From the NCBI RefSeq assembly GCF_945956965.1, contig NZ_CAMFJS010000003.1, forward strand, positions 1 through 64,000: a stretch of DNA of 64,000 nucleotides, written 5' to 3'. Each line of letters begins with the position of its first letter. Position 1 is the stretch's first letter. This document shows positions 20,798-29,980 of the stretch, one piece after another. The notes under the pieces are model-generated. The model saw only the letters and a list, made by a program, of their open reading frames with translations. It did not search any database and was not told where the DNA came from. Source of the stretch: an uncultured Roseateles sp. (GTDB lineage Bacteria > Pseudomonadota > Gammaproteobacteria > Burkholderiales > Burkholderiaceae_C). A program made the translations under genes and the position numbers.

Positions 20798-20811
20798 TGA
20801 AAGCGCTTTCA
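20798..20811. promoter_or_regulatory. LacI-family operator upstream of the TonB receptor
   Basis: TGAAAGCGCTTTCA is a perfect 14-base palindrome with the central CG expected of LacI/GalR-family operators. It lies 47 bases upstream of the receptor start codon. A second site lies 23 bases further upstream, so one dimer of dimers or two dimers could cover the promoter. Confidence 0.8.
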
Positions 20812-20833
20812 TTGAACGAAAGAATCCCTTATT

Positions 20834-20847
20834 TGCAAGCGCTTTCA
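20834..20847. promoter_or_regulatory. Second LacI-family operator upstream of the TonB receptor
   Basis: TGCAAGCGCTTTCA matches the perfect palindrome at 20798 in 13 of 14 positions. The centre-to-centre spacing of 36 bases places the two sites about three and a half helical turns apart. It probably works with that site to control the receptor operon. Confidence 0.72.
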
Positions 20848-20924
20848 AATTGGGGTGCACCCTAGGTTGGCGGGTTTGAGCAACGCAAAAACCGCGCTGC
20901 CCAGCCCCCTCCCCCTACTTTGAA

Positions 20925-21971
20925 TTAGCGCGCATGCCGCCGGGCCGATTCCCGCATCACCAACTCCGGCGCCGCCAGATTCACCTCGGGCACCGCCCCC
21001 TGCAGCAGGGCCAGCATGGCCGCCGCAGCCTGGGTGCCGGTCTCGTAGACCGATTGCCGCACCGTGGTCAAGGGCGGCATGGTGTAGCGCGACATGGTGA
21101 GGTCATCAAAGCCCACCACCGACACATCGTCCGGCACGCGCAGATTGCGGCGCGACAAACCCAGCATCGCGCCATAAGCCATTTGGTCGTTGGAGCTGAA
21201 GATGGCGCTGAAGCCCACTTCGCGCTCCAGCAAGCGACTCACGGCCAGCATGCCGCCGGCCTCGGTGTAATCGCTTTGCACAATCAGCCGGGGATCCACC
21301 GGAATGCCGGCCGCGGCCAGCGCATCCAGATAGCCGCTTTGCCGCTCAATCGCGTCTTCATGGATCAAATCGCCCTGCAGCAGGGCAATGCGCCGGTGGC
21401 CCAGATCAATCAGATGCTCGGTCGCTAACTTCGCACCTGCACGGTTATCAAAGCTGAAACTGAACAGGCCATTGGGACTGGGCTGGCGCCCCACCACCAC
21501 CGAGGGCACATTGGCCAGCAGCGCTTTCAACTCCTGATTGCTCAGCCGCCCCGCCAGCACAATCACCCCATCGACCCGGCGCGAAAGCAGCGACTCAATC
21601 GCCTTGCGCTCATCCACCTCATTCCAGTTGCCGCTGACGAAAAGCGGCACATAGCCGGCCGTCTCCAGCGCCACCTCAATGCCGCTCAGCGCCTCACCAT
21701 AAAAGGGACTGGCAATGCGCTGCGTGACCACGCCCACGCTCATGGTTCGCCCACCTGCCAGGCCACGCGCCACCGGATTGGGCCGAAAACCCAGCTCCCG
21801 GATCGCCTCGTCCACCGCCGCCTTCTTCGCCTCGCTGACGATGGCCGTGCCATTCAAAATGCGTGACACCGTGCTGGGGGACACGCCCGCCCGCAAGGCC
21901 ACCTGCTCCAAGGTGACAACACCCTCCGTGCGGCTTGAAGGCGCTTTCTTGACGGGCAATTTGCTGGACAC
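20925..21971 (-). CDS. LacI-family transcriptional repressor
   Basis: 348 aa from a GTG start at 21971, chosen because AAGGAGG (21976-21982) sits just upstream; the ATG at 22034 would add 21 residues with no such signal. The DNA-binding headpiece is VTLEQVALRAGVSPSTVSRI followed by LNGTAIVSE, with the hinge helix at NPVARGLAGGR. The effector domain contains FSSNDQMAYGAM and DVSVVGFDDLTMSRY. It stands between the two halves of the sugar locus, with matching operators on each side (20798, 20834, 22096), so it is the likely local repressor. The inducer is probably a beta-glucoside, by context. Confidence 0.92.
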   Translation of the reverse strand: MSSKLPVKKAPSSRTEGVVTLEQVALRAGVSPSTVSRILNGTAIVSEAKKAAVDEAIRELGFRPNPVARGLAGGRTMSVGVVTQRIASPFYGEALSGIEVALETAGYVPLFVSGNWNEVDERKAIESLLSRRVDGVIVLAGRLSNQELKALLANVPSVVVGRQPSPNGLFSFSFDNRAGAKLATEHLIDLGHRRIALLQGDLIHEDAIERQSGYLDALAAAGIPVDPRLIVQSDYTEAGGMLAVSRLLEREVGFSAIFSSNDQMAYGAMLGLSRRNLRVPDDVSVVGFDDLTMSRYTMPPLTTVRQSVYETGTQAAAAMLALLQGAVPEVNLAAPELVMRESARRHAR

Positions 21972-22095
21972 AGAGCCTCCTTGATTCGATGATTCCTCAG
22001 TGTAAGACGAGGGAAGCCTCTGAATTCGCCCCAAGCGCCAGCCGCCTCCTAGGGTTTACGCTGCTGGGCTTGCGGGCTGTCTGCACTCAGAATCA

Positions 22096-22109
22096 TGAAA
22101 ACGCTTTCA
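22096..22109. promoter_or_regulatory. LacI-family operator upstream of the ABC sugar importer operon
   Basis: TGAAAACGCTTTCA differs from the perfect palindrome at 20798 by one base. It lies 33 bases before the binding-protein start and 125 bases from the lacI start, so it could control the plus-strand operon and also the repressor gene itself. Confidence 0.75.
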
Positions 22110-22141
22110 AGCGTATTAAAACGATAAATTTCGAGACATCC

Positions 22142-23422
22142 ATGCCACACCCTTGCAGACGCCGATTGCTGGCCGCCGCCGCGCTGGCGCCGGTCACCCG
22201 CCTCGGCCGAGCCGCCACCAACGCGGCACCGCAGCGCCTGGTGATTGCCGCCTTCCCCATGGTGGACCAGATCATCAAGAGCGCCCTGCCCGCCTGGCGC
22301 GAGATGCATGGCGGCATTGAGGTCGAGGTAATCAGTCGCCAGTACGACGACCACCACACGGCCATGACCACCGCCTTGTCCTCCTCCAGCGGCGGCCAGC
22401 ACCTGCCGGATGTGATGGCGTTGGAGACCATGTATATGGGCCGCTTCTCGCTGGGTGCCGGCTTGCAAGACCTTTCGGTCGCGCCCTATCTGGCCGAATC
22501 GGTGCGCGAGCGTTTTGTGCCTTTCGCCTTTGACCAAGCCCGCAATCGCGCAGGCGCTGTGGTGGCCTTGCCGACCGATATCGGCCCCGGCTCGCTGTTC
22601 TACCGGGTCGACCTGCTGCAGCGCGCTGGCTTGCGTATCAAGGATTTGTGCGAGAGCTGGGAAAGCTATGTGCAAGCCGGCGTGCAGCTCAAAGCCCGCA
22701 CCGGCGCCTACCTTTTCGCCCATGCCCGCTACCTGAAAGACATCGTGCTCTTTGCCAGCACGCCCGCTGGCCAGAGCATCTATTTCGACGCCCAAGGCCG
22801 CCCCAGCATCACCTCGGCCCACTTCCAGCGCGCCTTCCAACTGGCACAGCAAGCGCGGCAGCTGGGCCTGGATGCCATTGTGGACACCTGGCGCAATGAC
22901 TGGAGCGAGCACCTGCGCCGCGGCCGTCTGGCCACCGAACTCACCGGCGCCTGGATGGCCGGGCAATTGGCCAATAGCGTGGCGCCTGCCACCAAGGGCT
23001 TGTGGCGGGTAGCGCAACTGCCGGGCCAGAGCTTTGCGGGCTGGGGCGGCACCTATTACGCCATTCCGCGCCGCTCCGATCCGGCCAAGAAGGCCTTGGC
23101 CTGGGACTTGATCCAGCACCTGACGCTGAACCGCGACCTGCAGCTGCGCGCCTTCAAAAGCCAAGACGCCTTCCCGGCCCTGCTCTCGGCCCACGAAGAC
23201 CCGTTTTTCGACGAGCCAGTGGAATTCCTCGGCGGCCAGCGGGCGCGCCAGCTGTGGCGCGAGGCCGCAAGGCGCATTCCGGCTCGGCCGCTGCACCGCC
23301 AAAACAAGTTTGCCGAAGAGGTGGTCAATGGCGAGTTGGACAACGTGCTGATCTACGGCAAAGCCATTCCCCAAGCCCTGGCCGACGCACAGGCCTTGTT
23401 GATGCACCGCGCGACACGATGA
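22142..23422 (+). CDS. ABC transporter sugar-binding protein
   Basis: 426 aa from ATG at 22142 (MPHPCRRRLLAAAALAP); the frame stays open upstream but that part lies over the operator and is probably untranslated. The N terminus has a twin-arginine-like RRRLL followed by a hydrophobic stretch, so export may use Tat. The mature part is a family-1 extracellular solute-binding protein (PDVMALETMYMGRF, GPGSLFYRVDLLQRAGL, ELTGAWMAGQLANS, FAGWGGTYYAIPRRS). It would capture an oligosaccharide in the periplasm for the two permeases encoded next. Its stop overlaps the first permease start (ATGA). Confidence 0.9.
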   Translation: MPHPCRRRLLAAAALAPVTRLGRAATNAAPQRLVIAAFPMVDQIIKSALPAWREMHGGIEVEVISRQYDDHHTAMTTALSSSSGGQHLPDVMALETMYMGRFSLGAGLQDLSVAPYLAESVRERFVPFAFDQARNRAGAVVALPTDIGPGSLFYRVDLLQRAGLRIKDLCESWESYVQAGVQLKARTGAYLFAHARYLKDIVLFASTPAGQSIYFDAQGRPSITSAHFQRAFQLAQQARQLGLDAIVDTWRNDWSEHLRRGRLATELTGAWMAGQLANSVAPATKGLWRVAQLPGQSFAGWGGTYYAIPRRSDPAKKALAWDLIQHLTLNRDLQLRAFKSQDAFPALLSAHEDPFFDEPVEFLGGQRARQLWREAARRIPARPLHRQNKFAEEVVNGELDNVLIYGKAIPQALADAQALLMHRATR

Positions 23423-24333
23423 AACAGCCAACACGCCATCGCCGCCGCAGCTGGCTGCCCAGCCGCTGGGCGCCCTATCTCCTGCTCAGCCCCTTCTTGC
23501 TGCTGTTCGCGCTCTTCGGCCTTTTCCCGCTGCTGTTCTCGCTGTGGATGGCCTTCCAGAGCTGGGAGCCCACCGCCGGCCTGGAAGCCATGCGCTTTGT
23601 GGGCAGCGAGAACTTCAGCTTTGTGCTGGGCGATGCCTGGTTCTGGAAGTCTTTGCAAAACACCTTGTGGCTGGCCGTGGTCTCTGGCCTGCCACAGCAC
23701 CTGGTGGCCCTGCCCCTGGCGGTGTTTGTGAACCAGGCCTTCGGTCGCCATGGCCATGCGGTATCGGCCGCTTACTTCTTGCCCTACATCACCTCGACGG
23801 TGGCCATCGCCATGATGTTCACCTCGCTGCTGTCCACCGACTACGGCCTGATCAATGTGCTGCTACACAGCGTCTTCGGTATCGAGCCGATCAACTGGCT
23901 GTGGCAGCCACAGACCTTGAAGCCTGCCGTGGCCATGGTGGTGTTCTGGCGCTATCTGGGCTTTAACCTGGTGCTGTATCTGGCCGCGCTGCAAACCATT
24001 CCGCGCGATCTGTATCAGGCTGCACGCTTGGACGGCGCGGGTGCTTGGTCGCAGTTCCGCTACATCACCTTGCCGGCGCTGCGGCCCATGATTTTGTTCG
24101 GCGTCACCCTGAGCATCATCGGCGGCATGCAGTTGTTCGAGGAGCCCTTCATCCTCACCAGCGGCCGTGGCGGCCCCGGCCAAGCAGCCATGACGGTGGC
24201 CATGTATGTCTATCGCCTGGCTTTTGATTTCAGCGACTTTGGCGCCGCCAATGCGATCTCTTGGCTGCTCTTCGCGCTCTTGGTGCTGATGACCTGGCTG
24301 ACCAACAAAGCCTTCAAGGAGCGCCAGGCATGA
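23419..24333 (+). CDS. ABC transporter permease, MalF/UgpA type
   Basis: 304 aa from ATG at 23419, overlapping the binding-protein stop by four bases. Six membrane helices are expected, starting with WAPYLLLSPFLLLFALFGLF. The EAA loop that contacts the ATPase is YQAARLDGAGAWSQFRYITL. It is one half of the membrane channel for sugar import, partnered by the MalG-type subunit encoded downstream with another ATGA overlap. Confidence 0.93.
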   Translation: MKQPTRHRRRSWLPSRWAPYLLLSPFLLLFALFGLFPLLFSLWMAFQSWEPTAGLEAMRFVGSENFSFVLGDAWFWKSLQNTLWLAVVSGLPQHLVALPLAVFVNQAFGRHGHAVSAAYFLPYITSTVAIAMMFTSLLSTDYGLINVLLHSVFGIEPINWLWQPQTLKPAVAMVVFWRYLGFNLVLYLAALQTIPRDLYQAARLDGAGAWSQFRYITLPALRPMILFGVTLSIIGGMQLFEEPFILTSGRGGPGQAAMTVAMYVYRLAFDFSDFGAANAISWLLFALLVLMTWLTNKAFKERQA

Positions 24334-25151
24334 AAGCCACGCCATCCCGCCTCGCCGCCTACGTCGTGGTCGGCTTCGGTGCCCTGCTGATGCTGGCGCC
24401 CTTCTACTTCATGTTTGTGTTTGCCACGCAGTCGAACGCGGCCATCTTCAATGTGCCGCCGCCGCTGTGGTTTGGCGGTGAGTTGGAGCGCAATATGGCC
24501 ACGCTGACCAGCCGCCTGCCTTTTTGGCGCAACCTCGGCTGGAGCTTGTATGTGGCCTTGATGTCCACCGCGCTGACCCTGCTGTTTTGCTCCATGGCCG
24601 GCTATGCCTTCGCGATGCTGGAGTTCCGCTTCAAGCAGCCGCTGTTCTTGCTGGTGATGGGCACGATGCTGGTGCCGCCTTTCATGACCATGATCCCGAA
24701 CTTCATGGTGATGGACGCTTTAGGCTGGATCGACACCCACCGCGCGCTCTACATCCCCGGCGCGGCCAGCGCATTCGGCATCTATCTGATGCGCCAATTC
24801 GCCGCCGCCTCGGTGCCGGCCGAGTTGCTCAAGGCCGCGCGCATCGATGGCTGCAGCGAACTGGGCATTTACTGGCACATCGCCCTGCCCCTGATGCGCC
24901 CGGCCTTGGGCACGCTCGGCCTGATCACCTTCATCGCGTCCTGGAACAACTTCATGGCGCCCCTGGTGGTGCTGCGCAATGCCGACAACTACACCCTGCC
25001 CCTGGCCCTGCGCGGCCTGCAGAGCACCGTCAACACCGAGTGGGGCGCCATCATGGCCGGTTCGGCCATCGCGACCCTGCCCCTGATCGTCCTCTTCGTC
25101 ATTTCATCCCGCCAACTGATCGCCGGATTGACCGCCGGCGCTGTCAAGTAA
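24330..25151 (+). CDS. ABC transporter permease, MalG/UgpE type
   Basis: 273 aa from ATG at 24330, overlapping the upstream stop. The membrane helices include VVGFGALLMLAPFYFMFVFA and LFLLVMGTMLVPPFMTMIP. The EAA loop reads LLKAARIDGCSELGIYWHI. It forms the second half of the channel. The stop codon shares one base with the GH1 start, so transporter and hydrolase are translationally coupled. Confidence 0.93.
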   Translation: MKATPSRLAAYVVVGFGALLMLAPFYFMFVFATQSNAAIFNVPPPLWFGGELERNMATLTSRLPFWRNLGWSLYVALMSTALTLLFCSMAGYAFAMLEFRFKQPLFLLVMGTMLVPPFMTMIPNFMVMDALGWIDTHRALYIPGAASAFGIYLMRQFAAASVPAELLKAARIDGCSELGIYWHIALPLMRPALGTLGLITFIASWNNFMAPLVVLRNADNYTLPLALRGLQSTVNTEWGAIMAGSAIATLPLIVLFVISSRQLIAGLTAGAVK

Positions 25152-26512
25152 TGCAAGCCACTCCCATGCACAAGCAATTTCCCGCCGACTTCTTGTTTGG
25201 CGTCGCCACCAGCAGCTTTCAGATCGAAGGGGCCGTTCACGAGCACGGCCGCGGCGAGTCCATCTGGGATCGCTTTTGCCGCCAGCCCGGCGCCATCGCC
25301 GATGCCAGCAATGGCGACATCGCCTGCGACCATGTGCATCGCCTGGAAAGCGACCTGGACCTGATCGCCTCCCTGGGCGTCAACTGCTACCGCTTCTCCA
25401 TCGCGTGGCCGCGGGTGCAGGCCCTGGGCCAGGGCGCCTTCAGCAGTGAAGGCATGGACTTCTACCAGCGCCTGGTTGACGGCTTGCTCCAGCGCGGCAT
25501 CAAGCCGGTAGCCACGCTCTACCACTGGGATCTGCCGCAAGCGCTGCAAGACCAGGGCGGCTGGGCCAACCGCGAGACGGTGCACCGCTTTGTGGACTAC
25601 GCACGCCATGTGCAAAAGCAGCTGGGTGACCGCCTGCACATGATCTCCACCCACAACGAACCTTGGTGCGCCGCCACCCTGGGCCACGACGTCGGCATCC
25701 ACGCGCCTGGCATCAAGAACCGCGCGATTGCGGCCCAGGTCTCGCACCATTTGATGCTCAGCCACGGCCTGGCGCTGCAAGCCATGCGCGCCGACGGCGC
25801 CACGGCCAATCTGGGCATCGTGCTGAATATGGGCCCCAGCGTGCCGGCCTCGCCGATGCCTGACGATATCGCCGCCGCCCGGCGCGCCGATGCGCTGAGC
25901 CGCCGCTGGTACAGCGACCCCTTGCTGCGCGGCCTCTACCCCCAAGAGATCCTCGATGAACTGGGCGCCGATGCACCCAAGATCGAGGCCGGCGATATGG
26001 CCGCCATCCAGACGCCCATGGACCATCTGGGCATCAACTACTACACCCGCCATGTGGCACACGCCTCGGGCGAAGTCTGGAGCGCACGCGCCCACGGCCT
26101 GCCGGTGTCCGAGATGGAGTGGGAGATCTACCCCGAAGGCCTGACCGACATCATCTGCCTGATGAAGGCCGACTACCCGCATCTGCCGCCGGTCTTCATT
26201 ACCGAGAATGGCGGCGCTTTTCCCGATGCAGCCATCGCCGACGGCCATGTGCAGGACCTGGATCGCAAGCGCTATCTGCAAGAGCATATTGCCGCCCTGG
26301 CCGTGGCGCGCGAGCGCGGCGTGCGCGTCGATGGCTATATGGTCTGGAGCCTGATGGACAACTTCGAATGGGGTTACGGCTATGCCAAACGCTTTGGCAT
26401 CGTGCATGTCGACTACGACACCCAACAGCGCACACCTAAGGCCAGCGCGCTTTGGTACCGCGACTTCCTGAGCCAATGGCGCGGGCTGAAGCCGGTGAGC
26501 GGCCAAGCATGA
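25151..26512 (+). CDS. GH1 beta-glucosidase, cytoplasmic
   Basis: 453 aa (ATG 25151; an alternative ATG at 25166 gives 448). It hydrolyses beta-glucosides such as cellobiose or laminaribiose to glucose. The N-terminal GH1 signature FLFGVATSSFQIEGAV is present. The acid/base Glu170 is in STHNEPW and the nucleophile Glu352 in FITENGGAF, with the aglycone-side WSLMDNFEWGYGY near the end. There is no signal peptide, so it acts on imported sugar. It is coupled to the ABC permease upstream and the GH16 gene downstream. The free glucose it makes would go to Glk. Confidence 0.95.
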   Translation: MQATPMHKQFPADFLFGVATSSFQIEGAVHEHGRGESIWDRFCRQPGAIADASNGDIACDHVHRLESDLDLIASLGVNCYRFSIAWPRVQALGQGAFSSEGMDFYQRLVDGLLQRGIKPVATLYHWDLPQALQDQGGWANRETVHRFVDYARHVQKQLGDRLHMISTHNEPWCAATLGHDVGIHAPGIKNRAIAAQVSHHLMLSHGLALQAMRADGATANLGIVLNMGPSVPASPMPDDIAAARRADALSRRWYSDPLLRGLYPQEILDELGADAPKIEAGDMAAIQTPMDHLGINYYTRHVAHASGEVWSARAHGLPVSEMEWEIYPEGLTDIICLMKADYPHLPPVFITENGGAFPDAAIADGHVQDLDRKRYLQEHIAALAVARERGVRVDGYMVWSLMDNFEWGYGYAKRFGIVHVDYDTQQRTPKASALWYRDFLSQWRGLKPVSGQA

Positions 26513-27408
26513 TGCAAGCGTCCCGGCTTCCCACGCACGCGCCGAGACTGCTGCGCCCGTTGATGTCTGCTGTGCTGGCCGCCTTGGTCGGCTGCGGTGG
26601 CGGCAGCGTGGGGGCAACGCCGCAAGGCACTTCTCAAGCCACAAGTCCCGCAACAGCCACTTGGGCCCTGATCTGGTCCGATGAATTCGACGGCCCGGCC
26701 GGCAGTGGCCCCAACCCGGCCTTCTGGAGCCATGACCTGGGCAACCAAGAGAACAATGGCTGGGGCAACCACGAGTTGCAGTACTACAGCGCCTCAAGCC
26801 GCAACAGCTTTGTCGATGGCAAAGGCTTCCTGATTTTGAAGGCCGAGCCCAGTGCCAACGCCGGGCCTTGCTGGAACAGCAAGCCTTGCGCTTACACCTC
26901 CGCTCGCATCCAAAGCCAGGGCAAGTTCAGCTTCACCAACGGCAAGATCGAGGCCCGCATCAAGGTGCCCAGCGGCCAAGGCCTGTGGCCGGCTTTTTGG
27001 AGCCTGGGGGCAGACAAGCTGCCCTGGCCCGAAGTGGGCGAGATCGACATCATGGAGTTTGTCGGCAAGACGCCCAATGCCGCCTACGGCACGGCCCACG
27101 GCCCCGGCTACTCGGGCGCCCAAGGCATTGGCAAGCCTTTTGAATTCAAGCAAGCGGTGGGCGAGGACTTCCATGTCTTCAGCATCATCAAGCGGCCCAA
27201 TGAAATCATCTGGTTGATTGACGGCCAGCAATACCACCGCCTCACACCCACGAGCCTGCCCGCCGGCGGCAGCTGGGTGTTTGAGCGCCCCTTCTTCTTG
27301 ATCCTGAACCTGGCAGTCGGTGGCGACTGGCCAGGCTCGCCCGATGCCAGCACCGTTTTCCCCGCTCAGATGAGCGTGGACTGGGTGCGCGTCTACAAGG
27401 AAAACTGA
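26509..27408 (+). CDS. GH16 endo-beta-glucanase (laminarinase-like) lipoprotein
   Basis: 299 aa from ATG 26509 (or 26512), overlapping the GH1 stop. A lipoprotein signal ends at LVGC (Cys29), so the enzyme is exported and lipid-anchored. The GH16 catalytic motif is EIDIMEFVG with Glu178 nucleophile, Asp180 and Glu183 acid/base. WSDEFDG, NNGWGNHELQYY and GLWPAFWSLG are typical of beta-1,3- or mixed-linkage glucanases. It should cut long beta-glucan outside or in the periplasm and feed oligomers to the transport systems. It is the strongest pointer to the substrate of the locus. Confidence 0.93.
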   Translation: MMQASRLPTHAPRLLRPLMSAVLAALVGCGGGSVGATPQGTSQATSPATATWALIWSDEFDGPAGSGPNPAFWSHDLGNQENNGWGNHELQYYSASSRNSFVDGKGFLILKAEPSANAGPCWNSKPCAYTSARIQSQGKFSFTNGKIEARIKVPSGQGLWPAFWSLGADKLPWPEVGEIDIMEFVGKTPNAAYGTAHGPGYSGAQGIGKPFEFKQAVGEDFHVFSIIKRPNEIIWLIDGQQYHRLTPTSLPAGGSWVFERPFFLILNLAVGGDWPGSPDASTVFPAQMSVDWVRVYKEN

Positions 27409-27482
27409 ATGCGCCTATGTTTCTTCCGCCCCGTCCTGCTCCGTGCTGGGGACAGCCTTTTTGCCAGCAAGAGGGGCATCAA

Positions 27483-28532
27483 TTGAGCCAAGTTCGCATC
27501 CAGAATCTGAACATCAGCTTCGGCGCCCATACCGTCATCCCAAAGTTAGACCTGGAGGTCGAAGCCGGTGAGTTCCTCGTGCTGCTTGGCCCCTCGGGCT
27601 GCGGCAAGTCCACGCTCTTGCACAGCATCGCCGGCCTGATTCCGATCACTGGCGGCAGCATCCATATCGATGGCCAGGACATGAGCCATGCCCAGCCCAG
27701 CGAGCGTGGCCTGGGCATGGTGTTTCAGAGTTATGCGCTCTACCCGCATATGAGCGTGCGTGACAACCTGGCCTTCCCGCTGCGCATGGCCGGCCAGTCC
27801 AAGGCCGAGATGGACAGCCGCATTGCCAAGGCCGCGGCCATGCTGCAACTGGAGCCCTTGCTGGAACGCCGGCCCGCCCAACTCTCGGGCGGCCAACGCC
27901 AGCGCGTGGCCATTGGCCGCGCCGTGGTGCGCGAGGCGGACTTGCTGCTGCTGGACGAGCCCCTGTCCAATCTGGACGCCAAGTTGCGCACCGAGCTGCG
28001 CCGCGAGCTCAAGCAGCTGCATGCGCGCCTGGGCAATACGATGATTTATGTCACCCACGACCAAGTCGAGGCGATGACGCTGGCCACCCGCATCGTCGTC
28101 ATGCACCAGGGCGAGATCCTGCAAATTGGCAGCCCGGCCGAGGTCTATGAGCGGCCCCGCAGCCTCCGCGTGGCCAGCTTTGTGGGTTCACCGGCCATCA
28201 ATCAATTCCAGGGCGAGCTGCAGCTAGGCCGGTTCAGCGCCGGCCCGCTGCAGCTGGACGGCCCCCCGGCAGTGCCGGAGTCTGGAGCCATCAGCCTGGC
28301 GGTGCGCCCAGAGGATGTCTTGATCGGCGCCGATCAGCCCTTCAGCGCCCAGGTCGATCTGGTCGAGCCGCTGGGCAACCAGCACTTGCTGTGGATGTCC
28401 GCGGGCGATCGCAGCTTGTGCGCGGTCTTGCCCGGCCAGGCGAGCTTGGCCGCCGGGGATGCCGTCCGCTTCGGCTTCGACCGCCAGCGCCTGCATTGGT
28501 TTGACAGCCAGGGGCAGCGCATCGGGCGCTGA
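27483..28532 (+). CDS. ABC sugar importer ATPase, MalK/UgpC type
   Basis: 349 aa from a TTG start at 27483, preceded by AAGAGGGG; the in-frame ATG at 27417 would add a cysteine/proline-rich stretch foreign to the family. It has Walker A GPSGCGKST, Q-loop FQSYALYPHM, signature LSGGQRQR, Walker B LLLLDEPLSNLD and the switch His in YVTHDQ. The C-terminal TOBE region (AVRPEDVLIGAD) is the regulatory domain of MalK proteins. It energises the importer formed by the two permeases, separated from them by GH1 and GH16 in the same operon. Confidence 0.93.
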   Translation: MSQVRIQNLNISFGAHTVIPKLDLEVEAGEFLVLLGPSGCGKSTLLHSIAGLIPITGGSIHIDGQDMSHAQPSERGLGMVFQSYALYPHMSVRDNLAFPLRMAGQSKAEMDSRIAKAAAMLQLEPLLERRPAQLSGGQRQRVAIGRAVVREADLLLLDEPLSNLDAKLRTELRRELKQLHARLGNTMIYVTHDQVEAMTLATRIVVMHQGEILQIGSPAEVYERPRSLRVASFVGSPAINQFQGELQLGRFSAGPLQLDGPPAVPESGAISLAVRPEDVLIGADQPFSAQVDLVEPLGNQHLLWMSAGDRSLCAVLPGQASLAAGDAVRFGFDRQRLHWFDSQGQRIGR

Positions 28533-28609
28533 AGATTGGGCTGCCAGGCCATGGCGGAGGTGGCATGATGCGCGGCCCTGCCGCCGACTTCATGCCCCGC
28601 TAGCGCCCC

Positions 28610-29836
28610 ATGCACCCATCTTCCAAGATCCACTCTGCCGCCCACACCAGCCCCCGCCTGCAGGGCCTGGACAGCTTGCGTGCCCTGGCCATCTTTCTGG
28701 TCTTCGCCGCCCATTACATGAACTTCGTCACCGGCCAGCCGACCTTCGGCTGGGCCAGCGAGCTCGGTTGGGTCGGGGTGGATTTGTTCTTCGTCTTGAG
28801 CGGCTACCTGATCGCCAACCAGATCTTTGCGGGTCTGCGGCGCGGGCAAATGCTGTCGCTGAAGCACTTCTACGCGCGCCGCTTTCTGCGCACCTTGCCG
28901 GTGTTCTATCTGGTGCTAGCAGCCTACTTTGCCTTCCCGGCCTTCATGGGCGGCAAAACGCCGCCGGACTTGTGGCGCTTTCTCAGCTTCACACAGAACT
29001 GGCAGTTGCAGCCCGGCACGGCCTTCTCGCATGCTTGGTCGCTGTGCGTGGAAGAGCAGTTCTATCTGCTGCTGCCTGCCGCCGTTTTACTCGCGCAGCG
29101 CTGGGGCAAAGGCCGACTGGGCCTAGCCTGGCTGGCGATTGCGGGCTTAATTGGCCTGGGCATGCTGGCCCGCCACATCTTGTGGGGCCGCTATGGTCTG
29201 GAGGCAGGTGGCGCCGTGCAAGGCTACTACCCCAATCTCTACTACGCCACGATCGCGCGGGCCGACGCGCTGCTGCCCGGCGTGGCCGTGGCCTTGCTGA
29301 AAAACTACCACCCCGGCGCCTGGGCACGGGTGCAAGCACGCGGCCAGTGGGTGCTGGCGCTCGGTCTGCTGGCTTGCGGCGCCATGAACTATGGGCTTTT
29401 GACGGGCTATTACATCGAGGGCTATGGCTATGGCTGGGCCATGAGCACCTTCGGCTACTCGCTCAACGCCATCGCCTTCGCGATTCTGCTGATGGCGGCG
29501 CTCAGCCCGGTCTCCAGCCTGGCACGCCTGCGGGTGCCGGGGGCGCAGTCCTTGGCGCTGTGGTCCTATTCGATTTACCTCACGCACAAGGCGGTGATGT
29601 TTGCCCTGCCCAAGCACTTGCAGCCCCTGGGGTTGGAGCGGCAATCGGGTCTGATGCTGCTGGCGGTTGCAGCCGTGTCGGTGGGCCTGGGCTGGCTTTT
29701 GTACCGCTGCGTCGAGCTGCCTTTTATGCAATGGCGTGACCGACTGGTGCCCAGCAGCTTTGCCTCCGGGCCGGTCAGGCCAACCCATGATGCGGCGGGC
29801 AGCAGCGCCCCACTGAGTCAAAGCCGCTTGGCCTGA
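28610..29836 (+). CDS. OafA-type membrane acyltransferase
   Basis: 408 aa with about ten hydrophobic helices. Acyltransferase-3 motifs are visible: LDSLRALAIFLVFAAHYMNF with the conserved His, LGWVGVDLFFVLSGYLIANQ, and WSLCVEEQFYLLLP. Members add acetyl or other acyl groups to surface polysaccharides such as O-antigen. The acceptor is unknown here, and no polysaccharide genes are adjacent. It starts 77 bases after the ABC ATPase gene, so it may or may not share its transcript. Confidence 0.88.
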   Translation: MHPSSKIHSAAHTSPRLQGLDSLRALAIFLVFAAHYMNFVTGQPTFGWASELGWVGVDLFFVLSGYLIANQIFAGLRRGQMLSLKHFYARRFLRTLPVFYLVLAAYFAFPAFMGGKTPPDLWRFLSFTQNWQLQPGTAFSHAWSLCVEEQFYLLLPAAVLLAQRWGKGRLGLAWLAIAGLIGLGMLARHILWGRYGLEAGGAVQGYYPNLYYATIARADALLPGVAVALLKNYHPGAWARVQARGQWVLALGLLACGAMNYGLLTGYYIEGYGYGWAMSTFGYSLNAIAFAILLMAALSPVSSLARLRVPGAQSLALWSYSIYLTHKAVMFALPKHLQPLGLERQSGLMLLAVAAVSVGLGWLLYRCVELPFMQWRDRLVPSSFASGPVRPTHDAAGSSAPLSQSRLA

Positions 29837-29980
29837 GTTGGCCCATCCGCACCGGCAACGTTCTATCCGTCCGAAGGTGCAGTTGGTCGCTCAGGCGCTG
29901 GCAGATGGGCTCATCACTCGGACACTGGCTGCCTCTCGGGTCGCAAGACCTGACCCCACACCACTTCGAGCAACATCACC

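Noticed and set aside
21517-21530. AGCAGCGCTTTCAA inside lacI as a fourth operator
   Set aside because: Only the right half matches the palindrome, and it lies in well-conserved coding sequence.
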